Shown here: positions 1-21,769 of the stretch, piece after piece | How positions within the stretch are numbered: position 1 is the first letter of the stretch | How the letters are laid out: each line of letters opens with the position of its first letter | From: Symbiodinium natans | Lineage: Eukaryota > Sar > Dinophyceae > Suessiales > Symbiodiniaceae | NCBI GenBank assembly: GCA_905221605.1 | Contig: CAJNDS010002722.1 | Coordinates: 122,501-186,500, forward strand | Direction: 5' to 3' | Length of the DNA: 64,000 nucleotides | The notes under the pieces: generated by a model | Seen by the model: the letters and a program-made list of their open reading frames with translations, nothing else | What the model was told of the DNA's origin: nothing | Databases searched by the model: none | Program-made: the position numbers and the translations under genes

Positions 1-267
1 CCCTCATCATCTCCTGAAAGTGAGTTGCTTCTCTGCTGAAGCCCTATGGGCCAGGCATTCTGACTTCTCTTGCGCGGGTCGGGGTTATGGTTAGGCACCG
101 AAACCCTCACCCTCAAACCGTAAGTTCCAAACCTTTAGGGTTTAGGGTTTAGGGTTTAGTAGGGTTTAGGGTTTAGGGTTTAGGGTTTAGGGTTTGGGGT
201 TTCGGGTTTAGGGTTTAGGGTTCAGCCCCCCTGAAACGGAGACTGCAGCCTCGAAGCCATTGCCGAG
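1..267. other. Upstream end of RPS14 region, no exon recognised
   Basis: This stretch holds a degenerate TTTAGGG tract (about 135-230) and unassigned sequence. The N-terminal exon or exons of the ribosomal protein gene that starts being readable at 268 should lie here or beyond the window edge, but I could not find a start codon with the expected Lys-rich N-terminus. Confidence 0.5.
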
Positions 268-10725
<10,458 letters not shown>

Positions 10726-10920
10726 GCTGCCGTGGCCTTGGGCCTCCCTACTTGGGTTTAGGTTTTAGGGTTTAGGGTTTAGGGCTTAGGGTTTAGGGTT
10801 TTGGGGTTTAGGGTTCGTTCTTCCTAGGGAATTGAGGAGGTAGGTGCCTCATAACCCCCCAAAATCCTTCAAGGGATTCTACATAACTCTTGGACATGTC
10901 CTACTAAGACCAGGCAAAGT

Positions 10921-10951
<31 letters not shown>

Positions 10952-13224
10952 AGGTTGCTTCGTCTTCATGCCAAGACCCTTCGAAACCCCTCCGCTCTTC
11001 CTCTATCTTCGCCTTTCAAGGGACTAAAAAGGACTTAATAAGGGACCATAGGAGTTCGCTGGGGCTTAGTTTAGGGGCTACTTAGGTACATAGGGACTAT
11101 GACTATATAAGGTATACATCTAAGGGCTAGACAGGGGAAAAGACTTAGGTACATAGGGGCTATATAAGGTATACATAAGGGTTCTATAGGGGGAAAAAGA
11201 CGAAGGGTCCCTTATCGAGTTCCCTCCTTGTGCTCCTTAAGCGTTGATGTTTCCGCCTTCGCGCACCCTTCGTGTGATTGGTGGGACACTTGCCCCAAGG
11301 CGGGATGCCCTCGCCTTTGCAAATGCAGCATAATCTTCTTTTTTCAGGATCCCCAAAGTTGGAGCGCCCTAAACCCTAAACCCTAAACCCTAAACCCTAA
11401 ACCCTAAACCCTAAACCCTAAACCCTAAACCCTAAACCCTAAACCCTAAACCCTAAACCCTAAACCCTAAACCCTAAACCCTAAACCCCATACCCTAAAC
11501 CCTAAACCCTAAACCCTCATATTCTGGGACACTTCTACATGCCTTGGTCCGACTACACAAGTTACATGTGAGATGGTCAGAGCCATTCGAGTTGCCTTGC
11601 CTTTGCAAAGCACGGTCTAGGGTTTGTTTACATAGGGTTTAGGGTTTAGGGTTTAGGGTTCAGGGTTTAGGGTTCAGGGTTTAGGGTTTAGGGTTTATGG
11701 TTTAGTGGTAAAGAGGTATTTCGGGCTCAGGGTTTAGATAGGGTTTCTTCAGTCCTTCCTAAACGGCTGTGCAGCTCATGTGTAAAGACGTAGACCAAGG
11801 TGAGAGGGAAGCCGAGGGCAATGACGACGGATGTGCTGCTTCTTCAGATCCAAAGAAGAGCTTACTTTGAAGCTTAGGGTTTAGGTTTTAGGGTTTAGGG
11901 TTAGGGGTTGCCTAGAAGCTCTTTTGACTTGGTAAGTCTACTTAGTACCCCTAGAGTCCCTATTAGATTCCCCATTACCCACCTTGATAACCCCTGCTTA
12001 CTAAGTCAAAAAGGGCTTCCAAGTAGGGTTTTGTCTTAGAGGGTAGCTACACGGTCCCTTACTATGGGCCCCCTAAATGAGGACCCCTCATATACCCCTT
12101 ACACAAGGGCCCAGAGTTCAGAACCCTTTGAGGGGGGTAAGGGACCATGTTAAGGTGCCGTGACTACTACCTTTACACCCTCAACCCCATCCCAAAACCC
12201 TAAACCCTAAACCCTAAACCCTAAACCCTAAACCCTAAACCCTAAACCCTAAACCCTAAACCCTAAACCCTACACCCTACACCCTAAACCCTAAACCCTA
12301 AACCCTAAACCCTAAACCCTAAACCCTAAGCCCTAAACCCTAAACCCTAAACCCTAAACCCTAAACCCTAGACCCTGAACTTAAAGCCCTAAACCCTACT
12401 CGACTTTGGGTTTAGGCTTTATAGGGTCGTTGAACCCCTCAGCCTCCGAACTTTAACCCGCAAGCCCCAACCCCCAAGCTCCCCGGTTTAGGTTTGGGGG
12501 TTTAGGGTTTAGGGTTTAGGGTTTAGGGTTTGGGGTTTAGGGTTTAGGGTTTAGGGTCCTGGATATGTCGTAGGTATAGAAGGACTAGGGTTCAGGGCTT
12601 AGGGTTTAGGAATCCTAAGGCTGCTGATTCAGAAATGCTTGCAGCTTAGGGGCGGGATCGTAGATGCTCAGGACCATTCCGACGTGCCCTACTCTCAAGA
12701 CTTGGTGTCTTTTGCTTTAAGGCGTGTAGGGTTAGGGTTTAGGGTTGAGGGTTGAGGGTTTAGGGTTGAGGGTTTAGGGCTTAGGGTTTAGGTTAACAGG
12801 TAGTATCAAACTTCATAAGCCAGGGACACCTGGCAGTTTCACAAAAATAGGGTCACACATTCATACCCCAAAATACGAATCCCCCTTAAAATGACCGCCC
12901 CCCCCCAATCTCAACAGGCACCTGAAAATCTTGGACACCGCACCATCACGGTGGCTCAACCTTGCCGGCCTACTTGGCTCGAAGGACTGAAGTGCCATTG
13001 AAGGCATCCACTTCCATCACCACGCTGGCATCCAGCCAAGAGGATTTCTTTTGGCGCCGGACCTTTCGGTGCTTCTGATACCGTGCCGTAGCAAGCGCTT
13101 CAGGAGCCTAGCAGCCTAGCAGCCTCCACGCAAGTGCCGAGCCTTCTCTCCCGACGCCCCACCCGATTCACCCAAGCGCAGTCCCCCCCCGCGCCGCTGC
13201 AAGTAAGGTTCCTAAGCTTTGCAG
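10726..13224. other. Spacer between RPS14 and the next gene
   Basis: Holds a G27 homopolymer (10925-10951), CCCTAAA tracts at about 11368-11518 and 12193-12385, TTTAGGG tracts at 11635-11700 and 12484-12560, and two foldbacks (11929-12028, 12050-12150). The unique stretch 12940-13220 may include the 5' end of the next gene: it is open in several frames and ends in GTAAGG ... TTTGCAG. Confidence 0.6.
11929..12150. mobile_element. Two adjacent foldback elements
   Basis: First: 'aagctcttttgacttggtaa' opposed by 'cttactaagtcaaaaaggg' (about 11929-12020). Second: 'cacggtcccttactatgggccc' (split at 12050) opposed by 'gtaagggaccatgt' (to 12150). Each would fold into a hairpin; relatives occur elsewhere in the window. 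Confidence 0.65.
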
Positions 13225-16200
13225 GTTTCTCCTCACCTGCGCATACTGTCAGAATACTATGAGACCATGACCCTGGTGTTTTTCTGGCACCCTCCCAAAA
13301 AGGGTACCCCTATTTCGGGAAGTAGCCCTAAAGCCGGGTGTTGGTTCCATGCTTCCTCGCGCCATGGCCCGGTTGCTCCACTGAGCTCTCATGGTCGGAG
13401 TCTGAGGGCTTTAGCCAGGTGGGGCTAGGCGGTTTAGGGTTTAGGGTTTAGGGTTCGGGGTTTAGGGTCCGGTCCACCCTAAGCCCTAAACCCTAAACCC
13501 TAAACCCTAAACCCTAAACCCTAAACCCTGGACCCTAAATCCTAAACCCTAAACCCTAAACCCTAAACCCTAAACCCTAAACCGTATGCATCTACAGCAC
13601 AGATGCTTGTGCTGTACTAAGTAAACAGCACTGAGCCGTAGCCCCCTAAAACCCTAAACCCTAAGCTTCGGACCCTAGGATCTTGAAGCGGTAAACTGGT
13701 TTAGGTAACCCTAAACCCGAAACCCGAAACCCGAAACCCGAAACCCTAAACCCTAAACCCTAAAACCTAAACCCTAAGCTCGCAGAGGCCGAGCTGCTGG
13801 GCGACGCATTTCCGCCCTTGCCTTCGCGGCCAGGGAAGGGGCCTAGGCTGGGATGGGGTGTGGTCTGAGGGCTCCACACCCTAAGCCCTAAACCCGAAAC
13901 CCCAAACCCCAAACCCCAAACCCCAAACCCTAGGCCTCAAACCCCAAACCCCAAACCCCAAACCCCAAACCCCAAACCCCAAACCCCAAACCCCAAACCC
14001 TAAGCCTCAAACCCCAAACCCCAAACGCCAAACTCCAAACCCTAAACCCTAAACCCCAAACCCTAAACCCTACTTGGAGGTTCATGGTACTTCTTAACCA
14101 ATTACAACTGTACTTATAACTGTACTTATAACCATATTTGGGCACTTAAGGGGCGTATGAGTGGGTTATAAGTACAGTTCTAATTGGTTGACAAGTACCA
14201 TGAACCTCCAAGTAAACCCCTAGCCCCAAACCCTAAACCCTAAACCCTAAACCCCAAACCCCATACCCCAAACCCAAAACCCCAAACCCCATACCCCAAA
14301 CCCAAAACCCCAAACCCAAAACCCCAAACCCAAAACCCCAAACCCCAAGCCCTAAACCCCAAATCCAAGCCCTAAACCCTAAACCCTAAACCCTAAACCC
14401 TAAACCCTAAACCCTAAACCCTAAACCCTAAACCCTAAACCCTAAACCCTAAACCCTAAACACAGGAAGACTCCCGAGAGCCAAGCCGCTCCAGCGGCCC
14501 CTGCGGCCCCTGCGGCCGCACCAGCCGAGGCAGCCGAGGCCGAGGCGGGCTTGAGGTTTAGGGTTTAGGGTTTAGGGTTTCGGGTTTAGAGTTTAGGGTT
14601 TAGGGCTTGTCGTTTAGGGTTTCGGTTCGGGTTTAGGGCCTTAGGTTTTGGGGCTTGGGGTTGAGGGTGGAGTGTTTGGGGTTTGGCCCTCAGGGGTTTG
14701 GGGGCCTAAGGGTTTTGGAATTTATTGATTTGTGGTTCGTGGGTCCAAGGTTCGGTTGCGCGAGGGTGGGTTCAGGGGCTTGTGAATCCATAGAAGGGTA
14801 GGGGTTTCGGGTCTAAATCCCTGAGCCCTTCACCCTAACCCTCACCGGAAACTCGCCTCCTCATGCCCCCAAGCTCCCAAGCTCCCAAGCCTAAACCCTA
14901 AACCCTAAACCCTAAACCCTAAGCCCTAAACCCTAAACCCTAAACCCTAAACCCTAAACCCTACACCCTAAACCCTAAACCCTAAACCCTAAACCCTAAA
15001 CCCTAAACCCTAAACCCTAAACCCTAAGCCTTCTCCGCCCCCGCAGGTTGCGGAACCCACAGCAGAGGCCTGGAGCCTTCGACATCTTTTGATCTCCATA
15101 TTCAATTCTGGCTTGAAATATTCATAGACTAAATCAGGTAAAGAATGAAAAGAATAGGAAATATTCATAGACTAAGTCAGGTAAAGAATGAAAAGAATAG
15201 GAAGTTTAAGTACAGCTGATAGAAACAATAGTTTAGCAAGTCTTGATCCTGGACACCCCAAAAAAAGCTGCTTAGGGTCGAGGGTGGTGAGGGTTTAGGG
15301 TGGGGGGTTTCGGGTTTGAGGCTTAAGGTTTGGGGTGAGGGTTTGGGGCTTAGAGTCTAAGGTCTGGGGTTTCAGGTTCAGCGTATGTTCCCTTCTACTC
15401 CACATGAACGGTGATGACGGTTCCCCGGAAGCATGCCATTGGGAGACATCGATCATGCCTGGCACCTTGCCATAAATGGAATTGGAAGAGGACGCTGCCT
15501 GTGAGGCAGACGAAGTCTGACAGCGGTTTTGACAGGCAAAGCCATGCATCGCACGGCGATCCTTTCGAAGCGGGTTCGAAGGCCAGATGAACTCTGCGAT
15601 CAACGCTAGTTCACATACATGCTGAGAGAAGCCTGGCAAGCATGTTCGACACCATGTGTCTGTTGTGAAGACATGTTGGCACCACTACGACTTTGATTCC
15701 CTGAAGGACCCAAGATTGTTCGGGTTTAGGGTTAAGGTTCGCCTTAGGCCTCGAAACCCACTAAACCCTAAACCCTCATCCCTAACCCCTACACCCTCAA
15801 CCCTAAACCTTAAACCCTAAAGCCTAAACCCTACACCCCAAACCCTGAGCCCTGAACCCTGGACTGTAGGGAGGAAGGGGTTGAAGGCTCCAGGTTTAAG
15901 TGCGCGCGTGTCGCTTCTAGGGTTTCGGCTTTCTCGTGGAGTGTTTTTTTTTTTTCAGGTTTTTTTTTGGGTTCAGGATTTAGGGTTTAGGGCCTAGGGC
16001 CTAGGGTTTAGGGTTTAGGGTTTAGGGAGGGTTTGGAGTTGAGGGTTTATGGTAAAGGGCTGGGGATGCCGACTCTGCTTGCTACCTGACCCCAAGCCCC
16101 AAACCCCAAAAACAAGACCCAACAACCTAAACCCTAAACCCTAAACCCTAAACCCTAAACCCTAAACCCTAAACCCTAAACCCTAAACCCTAAACCCTAA

Positions 16201-19200
16201 ACCCTAAACCCTAAACCCCAAACCCCAAACCCCAAACCCTAAACCCTAAACCCCAAACCCTGAACCCCATAACCCTACACCGCCTGTCCTGTGTGCAGGC
16301 TGAGGCGCAGTCTCCACCACCCGCGGCAGCCCAGCAGGTCCGTGTCGAGTGTTAAGGGGCTATAACTCGTACATCTCGGGTTATGCGCCTAAAGGGTTCC
16401 CAAACCCTAAGCCCTAACCCAAAACCCTAAACCCTAAACCCTAAACCCTAAACCCTAAACCCTAAACCCTAAACCTTAAACCCATAAACCTTAAACCCCA
16501 AAACCTTAAACCCTAAACCCTAAACCTTGTAAAACCCAAGCCACGAAGTCCTATAGGCTAATGTCAGGATCTGGCGCTTCATGCGGGCAGGTTCAGGGTT
16601 TAGGGCTTAGGGCTTACAGGGTTCAGGGTTCAGGGTTCAGGGTTCAGGGTTTAGGGTTTAGGGTTTAGGGTTTAGGGATGAGGGTTTAGGGTTTAGGGTT
16701 TAGGGCTCAGGGCTTGGCCTTGGATTGGTGTCAAGGGCTTCCTGGTATAAGGGCCTTTTCTGAGCCTTCGGGTGCATGTAAGACCAGGGTCAGCCTTGCA
16801 TGAGCCCTAAACCCTCAACCCCAAACCCTAAACCCTAAGGCCTAAACCCTAAACCCTAGAACCCTAAACCCGAAACCCTAAACCCTAAACCCTAAACCCT
16901 AAACCCTAAACCCTAGACCCTAGACCCTAGACCCTAAACCCTATAAGCCCTAAGCCCTAAATCCTAAATGCTACGGTGACGTACCGGCTGTGGCCATAAA
17001 GCAGGGTCTCTACCCCCATGAACCCCCAGCTGCCGATTTCAACCGAGTTCGAAACCCTTCGGCCCATAGGGTTTAGGGCCTAAGCCCTAAGCCCTAAACC
17101 CTAAACCCTGAACCCTGAATCCTACACCCTAAACCCTAAACCCTAATCCCTAAACCCTAAACCCTTTTTCATTCATAGGCTGAAGGGGGGAACCACAGGG
17201 TTTCGGGGCTTGGGGGTATGTACGTGAGCGGGTTGTTGGGCCCTTGAGGGTGTTGCAAGGCATTCCTTAAGCACTGGCAGTTGCACCCTGAACTGAAGAC
17301 CTTAAACCCCAAACCCTAAAAACCCTGAACCCTTCTTCTCTTGGTGACGACCCTAAACACTACCTCCCGAATCCCCCCCAACACTATACCCGAAACCCTA
17401 AACCCTAAACCCAAAACCCTAAACCCTCCTCTGTCGGTACCAGAGTGCAAAGGCCGCTATGCCATCGCCTTCTTCCCCGCAAGGTGGAGGCTGCAGAGGG
17501 TTTAGGGTTTAGGGTTTAGCATTTAGGGTTTAGGGTTTAGGGTTTAGGTTTTAGGGGTTCAGGGCATTGAGGGTTGCTGGCTGATTCAGGTTCATGGTAT
17601 TTCGAATCATGAGGGGCTGTATATGAACGACCTAGAAAGGTGGTCCTTCGGGGAATCAAAATGTAGAGGTTTTGAGGGTTGAGTTTTCAGGGGCTTCAGG
17701 GTACGCAGGGTTCCGGCATCTGGGGGTTTACGTTAAAGAGTTTGGGAGGTTAATTGTGGCTGAGGGGCTAAAGTTGCCCTAAACCCTAAACCCTAAACCC
17801 AAAACCCAAAACCCTAAACCCTAAACCCTAAACCCTAAACCCTAAACCCTAAACACTAAACACTAAACCCTAAACCCTAAACCCTAAACTGTAAGGACTG
17901 GGCCTACCAAAGTCCTAACATCCTGAGCCCTGGTTCCCTAGGCCTTCGGCTTCAGAGTTTCTTGGGTTTAGGGTTCAGGGTTTAGGATTTAGGTTTTGAG
18001 GGTTTGAGGTCTTAGTCTTAGGTTTTTTGGGTTTAGGATTTAGGGATTTAGGTTTTTAGGGTTTTTCAGGGTTGAGGGTTTTAGGGTGTCGGGTTTTGGG
18101 GGTTTACGGAGTAAGACCAAGACTTGAGATGTTCCCCCTTATACTACCAGCCCTAAACAGGGAGTATAGGGTTTAGGGTTTAGGGTTTAGGATTTAGGGT
18201 TTAGGGTTTCTACAATCGCGATTAAGGACTGTTAGTATAAGGGTAAACATCCCAAACCAAAGCCTTTGTTTACTCATCAGGGATTATAGTACCCCCTTGT
18301 GGTCCCTATACAATTATACAATAAATGGTCCCCCCCCAAGCCCTGTTCTATTTGTTGTTGCTATTACTATTGTCATTATTATTATTATTAATTACTATTC
18401 TTGTTACTATTATGACTATCATGACTATTGTTATCATTATTGTCATTATTACTATTACTATTATGATGATCATTACTATTGCTATCATGATTGTGATTAG
18501 AACTATTATTATTACTACTACTAGTATTATGATTATAAGGCCCCTCTCCCCTCCATGGCTCATCAGGCGAAACGCCGCCCCCCCCGGCCGCGGGCCCGGC
18601 CACGGCCGCGGTTGCAGCCACCGTCTCGGCCGCCCCGGCCTCGACCGAGGGCCCAGGCGCCGAGTGGCTTGCCCTAAACCCTAAACCCTAAACCCTAAAC
18701 CCTAAACCCTAAACCCTAAACCCTAAACCCTAAACCCTAAACCCTAAACCCTAAACCCTAAACCCTAAACCCTAGACCCTAAACCCTAAACCCTAAAAAC
18801 CCTAAACCTAAACCCTTAAACCCTAAACCCTAAACCCTAAACCCTAAACCCTAAACCCTAAACCCTACACCCTAAACCCTAAACCCTAAACCCTAAACCC
18901 TAAACCCTAAACCCTAAACCCTAAACCAATAAGGCTTAGTAGAAGTAGCAGAGTGGCATGGTCACAATGCCCGAAAAGCCCGGAATCCAAAGTCAGCGGA
19001 CTCTCAGATCAGTCATCAGGCCTGAACCCTAAACCCTAAACCCTAAACCCTAAACCCTAAACCCTAAACCCTAAACCCTAAACCCTAAACCCTAAACCCT
19101 AAACCCTAAACCCTAAACCCTAAACCCTAAACACTAAACACTCAACACTCAACACTCAACACTAAACCCAAACCCTAATACCTAAACCCTAAGCCCTGAT

Positions 19201-20077
19201 CCCTGAGCCCTGAGCCCTAAACCTAAACCAGGAACCCAGAGTAGGCTCTGAGTGCCCTCTTTTGTTGTGTAGATTTCCGTATAAGCCTCTTTAATCCAGA
19301 AAGGGAACCCTCTTTGTTCCTGGGGTTTAGGCTTCAGGGTTTAGGGTTTAGGGTTTAGGGTTTAGGGCTTAGGGTTTAGGGTTTAGGGCTTAAGGCAAGC
19401 CATGAACCCTCGATGCCAAAAGTCAACAGGCCAGCCGATCTCAGAGGAGACGGAGGACGCATTGCCCGAGCTGGACGCCGGGTGCCCGAGCTTTCTTGGG
19501 ACCGCTCCCGCGAGCTCCAAAGGAGTGGGCAAGGGTAGCCCTAAACCCTAAACCCTAAACCCTAAACCCTAAACCCTAAACCCTAAACCCTAAACCCTAA
19601 ACCCTAAACCCTAAACCCTAAACCCTAAACCCTAAACCCTAAACCCTAAACCCTAAACCCCAAACCCCAAACCCTAAACCCTAAACCCTAAACCCTAAAC
19701 CCTAAACCCCGCAGCCCAGCGTGCCGAGGTCAAAAACCCCTCAGAGGAGCCCTGCCACCCCCCCCTTGCCTTGCTTAGGGCCTGGTGATGCTGGCGCTGA
19801 AGTCGCCCAAGGAGCGGAGCTTCCTACTCAAGCTGGAGAGCCTGGGGGGCCCAGCTCAGGGTTTAGGGTTTAGGGTTTAGGGTTTAGGGTTTAGGGTTTA
19901 GGGTTTAGGGTCTAGGGTTTAGGGTTTAGGGTTTAGGGTTTAGGGTTTCGCAGGGCTGAGGGGTGATTGAAATTATTCAAGGGCAAGTCTCGAGGAGTTT
20001 CGCGGAGTTTCCAGCAACAGTTTCTTCTTAGTGTGGCTGCCAGCGCAAAGCTGCATATGCCGCAGAAGCTACAGTAA
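13225..20077 (+). CDS. Ala/Pro/Glu-rich protein of unknown function, about 10 small exons
   Basis: Not recognised. Exons inferred from AG|G acceptors, GC/GT donors and phase: 13225-13275 (VSPHLRILSEYYETMTL), 13788-13840 (AELLGDAFPPLPSRPGK), 14466-14544 (KTPESQ plus Ala/Pro repeats), 15047-15067 (VAEPTAE), 16299-16337 (AEAQSPPPAAAQQ), 17484-17499 (VEAAE, 16 nt), 18567-18666 approx (ETPPPPAAGPATAAVAA...), 19430-19534 (QPISEETEDALPELDAGC...), 19779-19860, 20032-20077 (ends AKLHMPQKLQ, TAA). The composition suggests a disordered acidic linker region. The junction after 18666 does not close; a further exon around 18954-19017 may be missing. The true start may lie in 12940-13220. The introns are mostly telomeric repeat. 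Confidence 0.55.
13480..13585. repeat. CCCTAAA tract
   Basis: About 14 units in the minus orientation, followed by CCCGAAA variants at 13715-13745 and CCCCAAA variants at 13895-14020. The minus-strand ORF at 13930-14145 (GFGVWGL repeats) is a translation of this tract. Confidence 0.9.
14073..14212. mobile_element. Foldback MITE with 20-bp inverted ends, TA target site
   Basis: Ends 'cttggaggttcatggtactt' and its inverse 'aagtaccatgaacctccaag' are a perfect pair. Inside are a second pair ('taaccaatta', 'taattggttg') and repeated 'aactgtacttataac'. It is flanked by CCCTA on the left and TAAACCC on the right, so it sits in a telomeric tract at a duplicated TA. Relatives: 21248-21406, 49948-50053 (worn), 59469-59540 (half). 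Confidence 0.85.
14367..14462. repeat. CCCTAAA tract before exon 14466
   Basis: About 13 perfect units ending ACACAG, the acceptor of the next exon. The splice acceptor is thus within 5 nt of the telomeric tract. Confidence 0.9.
14893..15030. repeat. CCCTAAA tract
   Basis: About 19 units, with rare CCCTAAG and CCCTACA variants, upstream of exon 15047-15067. Confidence 0.9.
15114..15203. repeat. 43-bp tandem duplication
   Basis: Two copies of 'gaaatattcatagactaaat' with its continuation 'caggtaaagaatgaaaagaa', differing at one base. AT-rich, within an intron. The following 15205-16130 holds degenerate telomeric units and no recognised exon; the minus ORF 15295-15639 is unsupported. Confidence 0.8.
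16128..16265. repeat. CCCTAAA tract before exon 16299
   Basis: About 18 units grading into CCCCAAA variants. More tracts follow the exon (16400-16530, 16570-16690 in the opposite sense, 16805-16945, 17080-17165), making up most of the 1.1-kb intron before 17484. Confidence 0.9.
18125..18257. mobile_element. Foldback family GATGTTCCCCC, copy interrupted by TTTAGGG
   Basis: Ends 'gatgttcccccttatactac' and 'agtataagggtaaacatccc'. Between 'gggagtatag' and 'gcgattaaggactgt' lie about 45 bp of TTTAGGG repeats (18167-18210) that are absent from copies 36607-36719, 52418-52520 and 62076-62175. Confidence 0.75.
18345..18540. repeat. ATT/ACT/ATG trinucleotide-like microsatellite
   Basis: Imperfect TTATTAT-, CTATTAC- and ATGATC-type triplets for about 190 bp. 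ORFs of all frames here (poly Ile, Tyr, Asn or Ser) are translations of the microsatellite. It ends 25 nt before exon 18567. Confidence 0.85.
18672..19232. repeat. CCCTAAA tracts after exon 18567
   Basis: About 35 units (18672-18925), a unique 95-bp gap (18926-19020) that may hold an exon starting after GTAGCAG, then about 17 units with AACACTC and AAACACT variants (19024-19175) and mixed variants to 19232. Confidence 0.9.
19538..19708. repeat. CCCTAAA tract immediately after exon 19430-19534
   Basis: About 24 units. The donor GTAGCC is directly followed by the repeat. Confidence 0.95.
19857..19948. repeat. TTTAGGG tract providing a 5' splice site
   Basis: About 12 units starting exactly at the inferred exon end: CTCAGG|GTTTAGGG. 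The GT donor belongs to the repeat. Confidence 0.7.
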
Positions 20078-20216
20078 GTCTGTCGAGGAGTTGCTTGAGA
20101 CTATGAAGGGTTCAGGTTTGGGGAAAGTGTCGAGGAAAGTTTCTTGTTTCGACTTTTGAGTAAGTTCAAGTTACAGCTTGGAGGGTTTAGGGTTTAGGCT
20201 TTAGGGTCTGCTGAGG

Positions 20217-20380
20217 TCATGGGTTCCCCTACTACCCCCCTCTACACTCCCCCCCCTAGGTTCCCTCCATAATTAAGGTTCATTAGGGACAATTAAGCTT
20301 ACTTAAGGCTATTTAAAGGGGGGACCCTAGGGGGGGGTAGTGTAAAGGGGGGGGGGGGGGGTAGTAGGGGAACCCATGAT
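20217..20380. mobile_element. Foldback element, family TGTCATGGG, second copy
   Basis: Ends 'tcatgggttcccctactacc' and 'ggtagtaggggaacccatga' are a near-perfect inverted pair, with C-rich and G-rich arms of unequal homopolymer length and an AT-rich loop. Compare 2481-2606. Confidence 0.85.
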
Positions 20381-20405
20381 GGTCGACTTGGGAACGCGCT
20401 TGGCT

Positions 20406-20520
20406 AGGATGCCCAGTAGTGCCCTTGTTCTCTTTTTTTGGGGGTTTAGGTTCCCTTATCAACCCCTTTAAGCAAAAAAGGGGGGCACCCTTTTTAAGCC
20501 TTGGTTACTGGGCAGCCGAG
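20406..20520. mobile_element. Foldback family CCCAGTA/TACTGGG, uninterrupted copy
   Basis: 'aggatgcccagtagtgccct' opposed by 'agccttggttactgggcagcc'; internal 'cccttatcaacccctttaag'. Closely matches 39857-40075 except that the latter carries a TTTAGGG insert. Other copies: 26461-26577, with relatives at 5578, 19255, 37290, 48109, 60535 and 62310. Confidence 0.8.
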
Positions 20521-21247
20521 TTGGAGTTCCAGGGGTTTTAATGTTACAAGGCCACAGAAGTTGACTTGTTCTCGGGCCCCAAGTCCACACCAGCTTATGG
20601 ATGGGGATGTAGGGTTAGGGTCTTGGTTGATCTCATCGGGGCTCTATTCCGCGTTCGCAAGGGCTCCTTAGAGCCCGAAGCCCCACCCCAAGTCCTATAA
20701 ACCCCGAACCTTAAACCCCAAATCCGAAACTCAAAACCCCAAGCCCAAAGCCCCAAACCCCGAACCCTAAACCCTAAACCCTAAACCCCGAACCCTGAAC
20801 CCTTAACCCTAAACCCTGAACCCTGAACCCTTTCTTTGCTTTGGGACGCTAAACGTCAGGGCTAAGGTCTTCATTTCCTAGGACCCAGTGTCGGTCCTTA
20901 ATCCCTTGTTTCTATGTATCTATATATATATACATGTATGTATATTGCTTGTGTTCATTTTTAGGTTTGTTTTTTTTCTTGGTCGGGGGTAGGGTTAGGG
21001 CTTATATATTTATATAGATATAGATATAGATATATATAGATATAGGTTCCCTTACCAAGCTCTTCAAAACGACAAAAGTGCACCCTTTTTCTTCCTAGGT
21101 TGCTTTGTTTCTTTATGAAGGACGAGCTGGCCTTTGTACGGTCTAGGGGCTTCAGGCTCTAGCACGGTTTAGGGTTTAGGGTTTAGGGTTTAGGGTTTCA
21201 CCCCAAACCCCTAAACCTAAACTCTCAACCCTAATGCCTACACCCTG
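20521..21247. other. Spacer without recognised gene
   Basis: Degenerate CCCTAAA units (20770-20830), an AT microsatellite with ATATAG units (20920-21045), a fragment related to the CCCAGTA foldback family (about 21048-21105), and a short TTTAGGG tract (21168-21200). Confidence 0.6.
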
Positions 21248-21406
21248 CTTGGAGGTTCATGGTACTTAGTAACCCAATAATACCTGTAGGTATACCCCAA
21301 TTATCACCATATTAGAGCACTTACCATATTAGGGCACTTAAAGGGCTTATCAGTGGGTTATAAGTACAGTTTACAATTGGTTAATAGGTACCCTTGAACC
21401 TCCAAG
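21248..21406. mobile_element. Foldback MITE, family CTTGGAGGTTCA
   Basis: Ends 'cttggaggttcatggtactt' and 'aggtacccttgaacctccaag' (split near 21387). The internal 'ggttataagtacagtt' and 'caattggtta' match the 14073-14212 copy. An internal 'accatattagagcactt' is duplicated. Confidence 0.85.
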
Positions 21407-21419
21407 AAATCCACTCCGC

Positions 21420-21575
21420 CTAAACCCTAAACCCTAAACCCTAAACCCTAAACCCTAGACCCTAGACCCTAGACCCTAAACCCTAAACCCTAAACCCTAA
21501 ACCCTAAACCCTAAACCCTAAACCCTAAACCCTAAACCCTAAACCCTAAACCCTAAACCCTAAACCCTAAACCCG
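21420..21575. repeat. CCCTAAA tract
   Basis: About 22 units with three CCCTAGA variants. Confidence 0.95.
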
Positions 21576-21769
21576 CCCGCCCCCCCTCAAAGCTCTATTG
21601 GGGTAGGCGGGCGCAGTCGAGCGCTCAGCGAGACCAGGGCAGGCTCTGCTGGGCTGCAGAGCCTGCCAACCGCACCCCTGAGGGGTCGCCAAGCTAGAGT
21701 CGCCTAGCATAGTCACTATAGATATTGTATAACCCTAAAACCTTCGGGGGGAGCCTTTGCCTTTAAAAC

